64,000 bases of DNA from Cesiribacteraceae bacterium YIM B00369. Its GTDB lineage: Bacteria; Bacteroidota; Bacteroidia; Cytophagales; Cyclobacteriaceae. Under the pieces are notes generated by a model. It saw nothing but the letters and a program-made list of their open reading frames with translations, made no database searches and was not told the DNA's origin. Position numbers and translations under genes: made by a program. The stretch covers positions 1,701 to 65,700 of the forward strand of contig JAFMYY010000027.1 in assembly GCA_017948555.1 (NCBI GenBank), in the 5' to 3' direction. Below are positions 52,544 through 61,311 of this stretch, piece after piece; positions within the stretch are counted from its first letter, which is position 1, and every line of letters starts with the position of its first letter.

Positions 52544-55500
52544 ATGAAACAGAAACTTCTTAATTTTTTTATTCTGTTTTGTCTGTTTACGGGCATTTCG
52601 GGGAGCGCTTTTTCCCAGGGAACCACCTCTGCAGGCATAAATGGAATGGTAACGGATGCCGGTGGTGAAGAACTCCCGGGGGCAAACGTAATAGCTGTGC
52701 ACCAGCCTTCCGGTACACGCTATGGAGCAGTAACCAATGCAAGGGGCAGGTTTAACCTTCCTAATGTAAGAATAGGAGGTCCTTATGCTGTAACAGTTTC
52801 TTATGTTGGTTTTGAGGAAAATGTAACTTCAGGTATACAATTGTCGCTTGGGCAGACTTATTCCATGGAAATCCGCTTAACCGAAACGGGGATGGAACTG
52901 GAAGGAGTAGAGGTAATCGGGCGAAGGGATCCCGTAATGAACTCAGAAAGGACAGGAGCAGCTACTACCATAAGTGAAGAGCAGATTGAAACGCTTCCTA
53001 CCATCAGCAGAAGCTTCAGTGATTTTGTAAGGGCAACCCCACAAGCCGACATAAAGGGAGGCGCTATTTCTATAGGTGGGATGAATAACCGCTTTAATCA
53101 GATTACTATTGATGGTGCGGTAAGCAATGATGTATTTGGCCTTTCCGGAACGGGAACCAATGGAGGTGAAACAGGTACCTCTCCTATTTCTCTTGATGCC
53201 ATACAGGCTTTTGAAGTACAGATAGCTCCTTATGATGTACGATTGGGTGGCTTTGCAGGGGGTGGAATTTCCGCAGTAACCCGCTCAGGTACTAACAATG
53301 TAAACGGTTCAGTTTACTATTTCTTCAGAAATGAAAAGCTGGCGGGTAAAACTCCGGGTAGTTTGATTCCGGAAAATGATCCGGAATTTGAAAGAACAAG
53401 GTTTGATGAATTTTCTGACCAGCAATATGGCATAAGAGTTGGTGGCCCGATTGTAAAAGACAAGCTGTTCTTCTTCGTGAATGCTGAACAGACAAATAAT
53501 GTAACCCCATTGTCTTTCCAGCCCGGATCCAGCGAGTCTAATATTTCGCTTGAAGCAGCTGCCAGGGCGGCAGCAAGGGCTGAAGAATTTGGCTACAACC
53601 CCGGCTCCTTTACCGATCAGGAAACTTCAAGATCTTCTGATAAATTATTTGGCCGCCTTGACTGGAACATAAATGATATGCACAAGCTTACCTTAAGGCA
53701 TAGCTATACCAGAGGAGATTTTTTAGAGTTGAGCAGGGATCCAAACACTTTAACCTTCTCCAATGGAGGCGTACTGAGGGAAAGTACTACTAATTCCACT
53801 GTACTGGACTTCAGCTCAAGGATAAGCAACGAAATGTCTAATAACCTTATAGTTAACTACACTACTGTAAGAGAACCAAGAGGGGCACCGGGTGATCCTT
53901 TTCCAAGGGTAACTATTGATCTTGGATCAAGGAGAAGCATCAGGCTGGGTACAGAAGCTTATTCCACTGTAAATAACCTGGAACAGGATGTACTTACTAT
54001 TACTGATAACTTCAGTTTATTTAAAGGGAGGCACCACATTACAATAGGAACCCATAATGAGTTCTATAATATGTATAATGCCTTTATTGGTCAGGCCTAT
54101 GGCGATTACGTATTCAATTCTATAGAAGATTGGGAAGCAGGTTTAGCAAACAGCTATACTTATCAGTACAGCAGAACACCAAACCCTGAGGAAGGAGCTG
54201 AATTCAGCGCTATGCAGCTGGGGCTTTATGTGCAGGACGAGTTTCAGATGACAAATAATTTTATGCTGGCTTATGGCCTCAGGCTGGATGTACCAATTTA
54301 TACCGATAGCCCGCTTCGTAACGATGATTTTAACAATTCTGTACTTGGAGAAAGTTTGATTGGCCAAAGAAATGATGAATTGCCCAAACCTGCTTTTATG
54401 TTCTCTCCAAGAGTTGGATTTAACTGGGATGTCAATGGTGATCGTTCCACACAGGTACGGGGAGGTACCGGACTCTTTACTTCCCGCTTCCCGTTTGTGT
54501 GGGTAGGTGGTGCTTTTACCCAGTCAGGTATATTGCTTGACCGTAATAATGCTTCCGTTCAGGAGGGAGATCCGGCAAATATTCCGTTCAATCCCGATCC
54601 TTTTAACCAGACTAAAAGAGCACAGGCATCAGGTCCGGGTGGAAACATTACTGTTGTGGACAGGAACTTTAAGCTGCCTCAGATTTTCAGAACAAATTTA
54701 GCTGTTGACCAGCTCCTTCCGGGAGGCTTTATAGCCACTTTAGAAGGGATGTATTCTAAAAACTATAATGCTTTCAGATTTACCAATTTAAACCTGGTGG
54801 AACCCACAGCAACTTTAGGCGGAGCCGATAACAGGCCACTTTACCCGGCTTCCTTAAGTGACAGGACTATTCTGGATAATTATTCAGAGGTAATTTTTGT
54901 GGAAAATGTAAATGAAGGATTTGCTTACAACCTTACAGCCCAGCTGCAGAAAAACTTTCAGAATGGCTTTTACAGCTCACTGGCGTATACCTACACAAGA
55001 TCTGAAGATTTATTCGCCGGGACTTCTTCCCAAAACCAGTCTAACTTCTACAGAGTGCCTACAGTGAGAGGAAGTAATAATGTTGAGGTTGGGTTTTCAC
55101 CTTTCGATGTAAGAAGCAGAATTGTAGGTATGGTTTCTTACCGGAAAGAATATCTTAACCACCTTGCCACTACTGTTTCCCTGTTCTACAACGGGCAGTC
55201 CGGTACTCCGTTTTCATATGTTTATAACAGAGACCTGAACCGCGAATCGAACCGTTTAAATGAATCTTACGACCTGATTTATGTTCCGGCAAATGCTTCA
55301 GAAATCCTGTTTAAAGAGGGAGAAGGACGTACGGCCGCACAGCAGTGGGATGATCTTAATGCCTTTATTGAAGCTGATGATTACCTGAGCACAAGGAGAG
55401 GACAGTATGCAGAAAGAAATGCCGCACGCACTCCTTTTACACATCAGTTTGATATTAAGATCCTTCAGGATATTTTCACCAACATAGGCGGAAAAAGAAA

Positions 55501-55762
55501 TACACTTCAGCTGAGCCTCGATATATTTAACGTAGGTAACCTGTTGAATAAAGACTGGGGACGCCAATATGACTGGGGATTCGGCAGCTCATACTTTGAT
55601 AATACTTTCAGACTGTTGAGACTGGAAGAATATACTGCCAACAATACTCCGGTCTTCTCTTTTGATCCTGTGAGAAACAATGAGCCATACAATACTAATG
55701 ATGCTCCTATTGGAGGCTCAAGGTGGGTAGGCCAGATAGGTATCCGTTATATCTTTGAATAA
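52544..55762 (+). CDS. TonB-dependent outer-membrane receptor, Oar-like
   Basis: 1072 residues. Signal peptide (about 1-24, ending AFSQ), a carboxypeptidase-regulatory-like domain (about 28-120, GMVTDAGGEELPGANVI and VSYVGFEE), a plug domain (about 125-245, TDGAVSNDVF-like ITIDGAVSNDVF; YDVRLGGFAGGGISAVTRSG), and a large barrel to the C terminus, which ends in IRYIFE. The Oar type lacks a SusD partner, and none is adjacent. Ligand unknown; such receptors import large or scarce nutrients with TonB energy. It sits between a secreted nuclease and a secreted endonuclease-like protein, but no functional link is proved. Confidence 0.93.
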   Translation: MKQKLLNFFILFCLFTGISGSAFSQGTTSAGINGMVTDAGGEELPGANVIAVHQPSGTRYGAVTNARGRFNLPNVRIGGPYAVTVSYVGFEENVTSGIQLSLGQTYSMEIRLTETGMELEGVEVIGRRDPVMNSERTGAATTISEEQIETLPTISRSFSDFVRATPQADIKGGAISIGGMNNRFNQITIDGAVSNDVFGLSGTGTNGGETGTSPISLDAIQAFEVQIAPYDVRLGGFAGGGISAVTRSGTNNVNGSVYYFFRNEKLAGKTPGSLIPENDPEFERTRFDEFSDQQYGIRVGGPIVKDKLFFFVNAEQTNNVTPLSFQPGSSESNISLEAAARAAARAEEFGYNPGSFTDQETSRSSDKLFGRLDWNINDMHKLTLRHSYTRGDFLELSRDPNTLTFSNGGVLRESTTNSTVLDFSSRISNEMSNNLIVNYTTVREPRGAPGDPFPRVTIDLGSRRSIRLGTEAYSTVNNLEQDVLTITDNFSLFKGRHHITIGTHNEFYNMYNAFIGQAYGDYVFNSIEDWEAGLANSYTYQYSRTPNPEEGAEFSAMQLGLYVQDEFQMTNNFMLAYGLRLDVPIYTDSPLRNDDFNNSVLGESLIGQRNDELPKPAFMFSPRVGFNWDVNGDRSTQVRGGTGLFTSRFPFVWVGGAFTQSGILLDRNNASVQEGDPANIPFNPDPFNQTKRAQASGPGGNITVVDRNFKLPQIFRTNLAVDQLLPGGFIATLEGMYSKNYNAFRFTNLNLVEPTATLGGADNRPLYPASLSDRTILDNYSEVIFVENVNEGFAYNLTAQLQKNFQNGFYSSLAYTYTRSEDLFAGTSSQNQSNFYRVPTVRGSNNVEVGFSPFDVRSRIVGMVSYRKEYLNHLATTVSLFYNGQSGTPFSYVYNRDLNRESNRLNESYDLIYVPANASEILFKEGEGRTAAQQWDDLNAFIEADDYLSTRRGQYAERNAARTPFTHQFDIKILQDIFTNIGGKRNTLQLSLDIFNVGNLLNKDWGRQYDWGFGSSYFDNTFRLLRLEEYTANNTPVFSFDPVRNNEPYNTNDAPIGGSRWVGQIGIRYIFE

Positions 55763-55791
55763 AGATTTTAAGTTAACATAAGCTTATAAAC

Positions 55792-55830
55792 AAAAACAGG
55801 CTGTCTCAAAAAGGGCAGCCTGTTTTTTTT
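55792..55830 (+). terminator. Terminator after the TonB receptor
   Basis: A 12-bp stem (55792-55803 against 55816-55827), a 12-base loop and a T run mark a standard intrinsic terminator. Confidence 0.92.
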
Positions 55831-55992
55831 ATATCCAGTGGTATTGCAATGCAAATACCACTAAGTTTAAATACCTTAAGAGCTGTAATCATCCTCATCC
55901 TGAGGCAGGTCTTTTTTAACAATATTTGATTCCTCCGGATTATCTCTTTATAAATAAAGATCAGGTTGTGGTGTAAATGTTTATGAACGATT

Positions 55993-56044
55993 TTTTAACC
56001 AAGGCAGCCATGCCGGGGATCCGGCATGGCTGCCTTGGTTAAAA
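55993..56044. repeat. Perfect 24-bp hairpin with GGAT loop
   Basis: Arms 55993-56016 and 56021-56044 pair without mismatch; the outer four pairs are T/A. It lies 230 bases after the TonB receptor, well beyond its terminator, and no gene ends here. Possible second terminator, small-RNA end or mobile-element remnant. Confidence 0.75.
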
Positions 56045-56508
56045 TTCATGCAGTTTCCCTGTAAAAAAAATACTGTAATTAACTATAGATAAGGTTTGTC
56101 TTTCAGGGAAGTACCTGGTCCATATTCTCAGGTGTGGGATTCCGGAAGTTTTGAGAGGTAACCAAAAATTCTGAATAAGCGGCAGGAGTTATATATTATG
56201 CTCCTCCCGGATTTGGCTGGTGATTACCTTTATACCTGCTTTTTTTCGATGCTGCCAAACGCAGGGAGAAATCCATTCTTCTTTGAAGTTCTGAAAATTG
56301 TCTTCCCTGAAAGGCTGATGCGGGTCTGTCGCCTGAGATTGTTATATGGTGATAGCATGACAGGAAAATCTGATCCATCAGGCAGGGCCCGGTTTGATTT
56401 ATTTATTTAAATCAAACCGGGCCCCAAAAAATTACCTGCAGCTAAAATCAATTATTCCTTAAAATGATGAATAATGGCCAGTCAAAAAATATTATAATGA
56501 GGTTAATT
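56045..56508. other. Gene-free stretch holding a second strong hairpin
   Basis: No supported gene. GGGCCCGGTTTGATTT (56385-56400) pairs perfectly with 56409-56424, about 85 bases beyond the stop of the small minus-strand gene, so it may end that transcript, though no T run follows on the minus strand. Short frames at 56196-56410 on both strands are not credible. Confidence 0.5.
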
Positions 56509-56775
56509 TTACCAGTCTTCGTCTGTCAGATCCTTCCAGTCCAGATTTCTGTTCTCCTCCAATAAGCCTTCTTCAGGGGCCTCAGTAAGGGGCAAATCAA
56601 AAGTTGGTATTACAAACTCCTGTACGATTCTGTTGGTGGAGCAATCTATAATTTCGTAATAATCGCTTCTGGTTGAATAATCACTTTCATATAAACTGTC
56701 TTCCGCTTTCTCCAGATCCCTGAAGTTTTCCTCTCCTAAAAATTTGTCCCTGCTGTAATACTTTACTGTAAACAT
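56509..56775 (-). CDS. Small acidic protein of unknown function
   Basis: 88 residues, no signal peptide or membrane segment, notably acidic and tyrosine/aspartate-rich (YESDYSTRSDYYEIIDC). The second half ends in a run of D, E, L and W (LTDEDW). A single cysteine occurs. I recognise no family. The start at 56775 follows an AT-rich promoter-like region, and hairpins lie beyond its stop, so it looks like an independent gene. Composition and placement make it likely real, but conservation must be checked. Confidence 0.65.
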   Translation of the reverse strand: MFTVKYYSRDKFLGEENFRDLEKAEDSLYESDYSTRSDYYEIIDCSTNRIVQEFVIPTFDLPLTEAPEEGLLEENRNLDWKDLTDEDW

Positions 56776-57617
56776 TTTGATTCAGTTTTAAGGGTTTATT
56801 CTTTTATATTTATTTGTGAACCTTCTTCTAAAGGTTTAAGACTATTACTCCACCTTTCTTTTGTCCGGGGCTGAAAGCAGGGAGCCTGTTATCTGCGCCT
56901 CTAATTATTCTCAAGGTAGCCAATGCTGCCAGATGTAAAGAAAAATCCCTTTTATTATATTGTTAAAGTGAGGTTGTTTTAGTAACAAAAATTTGATAAT
57001 CAGGTGGATATAATAGAATAATGAGCTTCACTTATATATTCTGTTCCGGGAAATGTGGCAGATAATGCTCATGAAAGAATTTTTAAGCAGGATACCTTTC
57101 TGCGGTGTTTTGATATTGAGTGTATGTAATATTTACGTCAGAAGGATATAAACCGAAAGAGGCCGCCCTTTAAGGACTGCCTCCCGGAAGTTTGAAAAAT
57201 TATACAACACAGTTGAAAAAATAAGATGCTCAGGACAAGCTGTGGGATTGGTTTAGGTTAACGCATGCAAGGTTACTAATTAAATTATAGAAACAAAGCT
57301 TGAAAAGCAGACCTAATGATGATTTAATGTTGTGGAAACGAGGAATTTATATTGAGGTGTAAATTATGCGGATCGTCATAATATTAAATTCGCATAGCAA
57401 AAACAAGCCTGTACGGAGTCCCGGGGCATGAGGGTTTCCTTAAAAAAAATACACAAGGTGAGGAAGGCAGAAAGGCTCTTTTTGAACAGTGGAAAAGATG
57501 TAATAAAAGCTTTAAAAAGAAAGAATAATATAAAGGTAATAAATGGAGAACCTCCGGAAAACAGTGCCGCCGTAGATTTGCAGTATATATATTATTCATT
57601 TTTAAATTAATTCTATA
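56776..57617. promoter_or_regulatory. Large AT-rich intergenic region upstream of the T9SS endonuclease
   Basis: 842 bases without a convincing gene; the longest plus frame (57428-57610, 60 codons, lysine-rich) has no start context. A GAGGC...GCCTC weak hairpin lies near 57159-57183 (no T tail). The left end should carry the small gene's promoter and the right end that of the nuclease. Confidence 0.4.
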
Positions 57618-60600
57618 ATGCGTGGAATTCTACAATTTTTAATCATTATGCCGGCATTTTTGCTGTTGGGGCAGGGGGCTTTGGCACAAACCGTTTTTAT
57701 CAATGAAATTCATTATGATAACGAAGGTGGAGATGTAGGAGAAGGTGTGGAGGTGGCTGGTCCGGCCGGTACAGATCTTTCCGGCTGGAGCCTTGTGCTT
57801 TATAATGGCAATGGAGGGGCGGCCTATAATACCCTTAGCTTAACCGGCACCCTTAACAACCAGCAGGGTGGTTATGGAACCGCTTTTTTTGCTGCTTCAG
57901 GGCTGCAGAACGGATCTCCTGATGGAATTGCACTGGTAAATGCTTCAGGTGAAGTAGTTCAGTTCTTAAGCTATGAAGGAACTTTTACAGCTGTGGGAGG
58001 CCCTGCAGATGGGTTGCTGAGTGAAGATATAGGTGTGGAGGAAACCGGAAGCACGCCTGTGGGGCAATCTCTGCAGCTGACAGGAGAAGGCACTGATTAC
58101 GGCCAGTTCAGCTGGACTGCACCAATGGGAAGTACCTATAATGCACCAAATACCGGACAAACATTTACGGGCGGCGGCGAAGAAGAACCTGGTGATGGAG
58201 GCGAACAGCCGGAAGATCCGGAAGAGCCGGCTCAATCCATAGTGTTTATCAATGAAATTCATTACGATAATGCCGGTTCCGATACTAACGAAGGTGTGGA
58301 AGTTGCCGGTACCGCAGGTACAGACCTGTTCCGGTACAGCCTGATAGCCTACAATGGCAATAACGGGCAGGTATATAATACAATAAATCTGAGTGGAGTA
58401 TTGCCTGACCAGGATAATGGATTCGGAACCCTCTTCTTCCCTGTTGCAGGCCTGCAAAACGGATCTCCTGATGGAATTGCTCTTGTGCAGAACGAAACCG
58501 GAGAGGTAATACAATTTCTGAGCTACGAGGGAAACTTTACAGCTGTGGGAGGCGCCGCAGATGGTTTGCTGAGCGAAGATATAGGTGTGGTGGAAGAAGG
58601 CGATACTCCGGTCGGTTATTCACTGCAGCTCACAGGCACAGGAAGTAATTATGCTGATTTCAGCTGGGAAGGCCCGATGCCGGCAACTTTCAACCAGGTC
58701 AATTCCGGACAATCCTTTGGCGGTGAGGTGGTTAATCCGGAGCCTGTAGCCGTTACCATAGCCGAAGCCCGTTCCCTTCCTTTGGGCACTGAAGTGATTG
58801 TTTCAGGAGTGCTGACTGTAACTAACCAGCATGGAGGTCCTGCCTTTATGCAGGATGCTACCGGTGGAATTGCTGTGTTTGATCCGCAGCTCCATGCAAA
58901 TGAGGCTTTGCAGATTGGTGATTCTATTTTAGTAACTGCCAGAACAGGTGCTTTTAATAATCAGGTCCAGCTGGTGGATGTATCTGAGTTCGAAAATTTC
59001 GGGCAGGCCAGCGAAGCGGTTGAGGCAAGGGAAGTTTCCATTGAAGAGGTGGCTGCATTGGAAGGACAGCTGGTTACTATCCGGGCTGGTTTTGTGGCAC
59101 CAAACGGATTGCTGTTCCCTAACAGCAATTACCTGGTTCGGGATAACAGCGGCACCACCGAAGTAAGAATAGATGATAATGTTGAAAGCCTTATTGGCCG
59201 CCAGGTTCCGGATGGGGAAGTAGCAATAACCGGTGTGGTGGGTAGTTTCAGGGGAACGCCCCAAATCCTTCCCCGTTTTCTGGCCGATTTACCTGCAGCA
59301 TTACCATATGAGGCAGCAGGCGATACTATTCCTGCCCGTCGCACCCTTGATGTTGCCACCTGGAATATGGAATTCTTTGGGGCTGAAGTACCAAATTTTG
59401 GTCCTGCCAATATTCAGTTGCAGATGGAGAATGCGGCAAGAGTTATTGAAGCCCTTAATGCAGATATAATAGCTGTACAGGAAGTTTCCAGCGATTCTTT
59501 ACTGCTTGTACTGGCAAACCGCCTGGAGGGCAGTTGGGCAATTAATTGTTCCGATGTTTATTCATACTCCTTCCAGCCTGCCGACCCAGGCTTTCCTGCA
59601 CAAAAGCTGTGCTACCTGTACAATACAGAGGTTATAGAAGTGCTTGAGGAGCGGGTGGTATTTGAAGATTTTTATACGCAGGTTCGCACCAGTGGTGATG
59701 AGAGCCTGCTGCCGGGATACCCTGCCTCTGTAAGCTCATTCTGGGCCAGCGGACGCCTGCCTTATCAGCTTACCGTTAATGCAACTGTGGAAGGAGTAAG
59801 TGAGAAGATTCACCTGTTTAACATTCATGGAATTTCCAATTCGGGTGGGCTGCGGAGCTACCAGCGTCGTTTATATGATGCGCAGGTGCTTAAAGATACC
59901 CTTGATACTTATTATGTGAACGAGAACATCATTATCCTTGGCGATTATAATGATGATGTCGATGAACCTGTTGCTGCAGAAGTAAGCTCAGATTTTTCAC
60001 CTTATGAAATTTTCGTGGAAGACTCCGCATATTTTGTAACCACCTTATCTTTAAGTGAAGCCGGCTTCCGCTCTTATGTTTTCCAGGACAATATGATCGA
60101 CCACATAGCCATTAGCGATGAATTGTACAGGGAGTGGATCAGAGGGTCTGAGACTACATTTATCCCGTTCAATGTAGTGGAAAATTACAGCGGAACCACA
60201 AGTGATCACCTTCCTGTTAAAGTGCGGTTTGAGCTGGCTGAACCTCTGGTGTTGGCAATAAACGGCGATCAGCAGGTGTTTTATGGCTATACTCCTGAGG
60301 AATGTACTACATTATCAGCCACTGTTAGCGGAGGAAAAGGCGGGTATACTTATTTATGGAGTACAGGACAAACCTCCCCGACCATAGAGGTTTGTCCTTC
60401 CCAAACACAGCTATACACCCTTACTGTTAAGGATGAGGCGGGCCAAAGCATTACTGAAGAATTTCACGTTTGTGTAACTGATGTAAGCTGTGGAAACTTT
60501 TTTGGTAAGAAAAAAGTGGAACTATGCCAGTACGTGGGCAGAAATCGCCACCAAATCAATCTTTGCATTCCTGAAAGCCTTGCTGGTTTCTTCCTGCAAA

Positions 60601-60977
60601 GAGGAGCAGTACTGGGAAGCTGCGGCGAACAAAACAGCTGCGAACCTCAGGATGAGGAAAGCATAAGTATAGCCAGGTACAGCCAAAAAGGGGATAAGGA
60701 AGAAAAATTCCTTTCTATTGATGAAGAAATAACTGTTTTGCAGGATTTTGGCAGTAACAGGACGGAAATAAGCTTTATAGTACTGGAAGATGGCAATAGT
60801 GAGTTAAAATTATATAACTCACAGGGCCAGCTGTTAAAAACCCTTTATAAGGGTAAAGATACTTTTGGTACAAGCCGTTCCCTGCAATTACCAGCTGGCT
60901 CATACCAGCCGGGAATGTATTTTTTACAGCTGAAAACCAATTCCGGAGCTGTTTTTAATAAAAAAATACAGCTTTAA
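57618..60977 (+). CDS. T9SS-exported endonuclease/exonuclease/phosphatase-fold protein with tandem lamin-tail-like domains
   Basis: 1119 residues. Signal peptide (about 1-24), then two near-identical lamin-tail-like domains (about 25-190 and 208-370; both start VFINEIHYDN) joined by a proline/glutamate linker. An OB-fold-like region follows (about 375-570), and an endonuclease/exonuclease/phosphatase domain (about 575-875) with TWNMEFFG, DIIAVQEV, NIHGIS, ILGDYNDDV and TSDHLPV, which contain the metal and catalytic His/Asp/Asn residues. The end has a PKD-like segment, a cysteine-rich stretch and a type A T9SS sorting domain (LKLYNSQGQLLKTL ... PGMYFLQL). It should cut extracellular DNA or phospho-compounds, like ExeM-type nucleases. 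Confidence 0.9.
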   Translation: MRGILQFLIIMPAFLLLGQGALAQTVFINEIHYDNEGGDVGEGVEVAGPAGTDLSGWSLVLYNGNGGAAYNTLSLTGTLNNQQGGYGTAFFAASGLQNGSPDGIALVNASGEVVQFLSYEGTFTAVGGPADGLLSEDIGVEETGSTPVGQSLQLTGEGTDYGQFSWTAPMGSTYNAPNTGQTFTGGGEEEPGDGGEQPEDPEEPAQSIVFINEIHYDNAGSDTNEGVEVAGTAGTDLFRYSLIAYNGNNGQVYNTINLSGVLPDQDNGFGTLFFPVAGLQNGSPDGIALVQNETGEVIQFLSYEGNFTAVGGAADGLLSEDIGVVEEGDTPVGYSLQLTGTGSNYADFSWEGPMPATFNQVNSGQSFGGEVVNPEPVAVTIAEARSLPLGTEVIVSGVLTVTNQHGGPAFMQDATGGIAVFDPQLHANEALQIGDSILVTARTGAFNNQVQLVDVSEFENFGQASEAVEAREVSIEEVAALEGQLVTIRAGFVAPNGLLFPNSNYLVRDNSGTTEVRIDDNVESLIGRQVPDGEVAITGVVGSFRGTPQILPRFLADLPAALPYEAAGDTIPARRTLDVATWNMEFFGAEVPNFGPANIQLQMENAARVIEALNADIIAVQEVSSDSLLLVLANRLEGSWAINCSDVYSYSFQPADPGFPAQKLCYLYNTEVIEVLEERVVFEDFYTQVRTSGDESLLPGYPASVSSFWASGRLPYQLTVNATVEGVSEKIHLFNIHGISNSGGLRSYQRRLYDAQVLKDTLDTYYVNENIIILGDYNDDVDEPVAAEVSSDFSPYEIFVEDSAYFVTTLSLSEAGFRSYVFQDNMIDHIAISDELYREWIRGSETTFIPFNVVENYSGTTSDHLPVKVRFELAEPLVLAINGDQQVFYGYTPEECTTLSATVSGGKGGYTYLWSTGQTSPTIEVCPSQTQLYTLTVKDEAGQSITEEFHVCVTDVSCGNFFGKKKVELCQYVGRNRHQINLCIPESLAGFFLQRGAVLGSCGEQNSCEPQDEESISIARYSQKGDKEEKFLSIDEEITVLQDFGSNRTEISFIVLEDGNSELKLYNSQGQLLKTLYKGKDTFGTSRSLQLPAGSYQPGMYFLQLKTNSGAVFNKKIQL

Positions 60978-61311
60978 AGAGGAGAAAGCTTCAGATTATC
61001 AACCTAAAAAGGAAGCCGGAGACTTTGTCTTTGGCTTCCTTTTCTTTTTGGGGCTGTTGGAAATTTCGCCATCTCAAAGCCCGACCGGCCGTAATTCAGA
61101 ATGGAAGATTTCCCGATGTCTGGTTTCTATAAAGGTGAGCTTTACCCGCCCGGTCAAACAAACTAAAATACAAAATGGCCTGTAAAATCCGGCTTAAACA
61201 ATTGTTTATTCACTGTTACTTTTTTGTGATAAACTTAATAAAAGCGTTACCCGGGTAATAAAAAGAAGTAAAATTTTCCGGCTATTTTAGGATAGAAATT
61301 TAAAACCGAAA
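60978..61311. promoter_or_regulatory. Intergenic region before phoD with terminator and palindrome
   Basis: 334 bases. It begins with the nuclease terminator (61007-61049). A perfect 12-base palindrome TTACCCGGGTAA lies at 61247-61258, 54 bases before the phoD start, and may be an operator. A weak -7-like TATTTTAG lies at about 61285-61292. No gene is seen. Confidence 0.45.
61007..61049 (+). terminator. Terminator after the T9SS nuclease
   Basis: AAAAGGAAGCC (61007-61017) pairs with GGCTTCCTTTT (61033-61043), with a T-rich tail; an 11-bp stem with a 15-base loop. Confidence 0.88.

Noticed and set aside
57428-57610. 60-residue lysine-rich frame before the nuclease gene
   Set aside because: Poor start context and AT-driven composition; conservation unknown.
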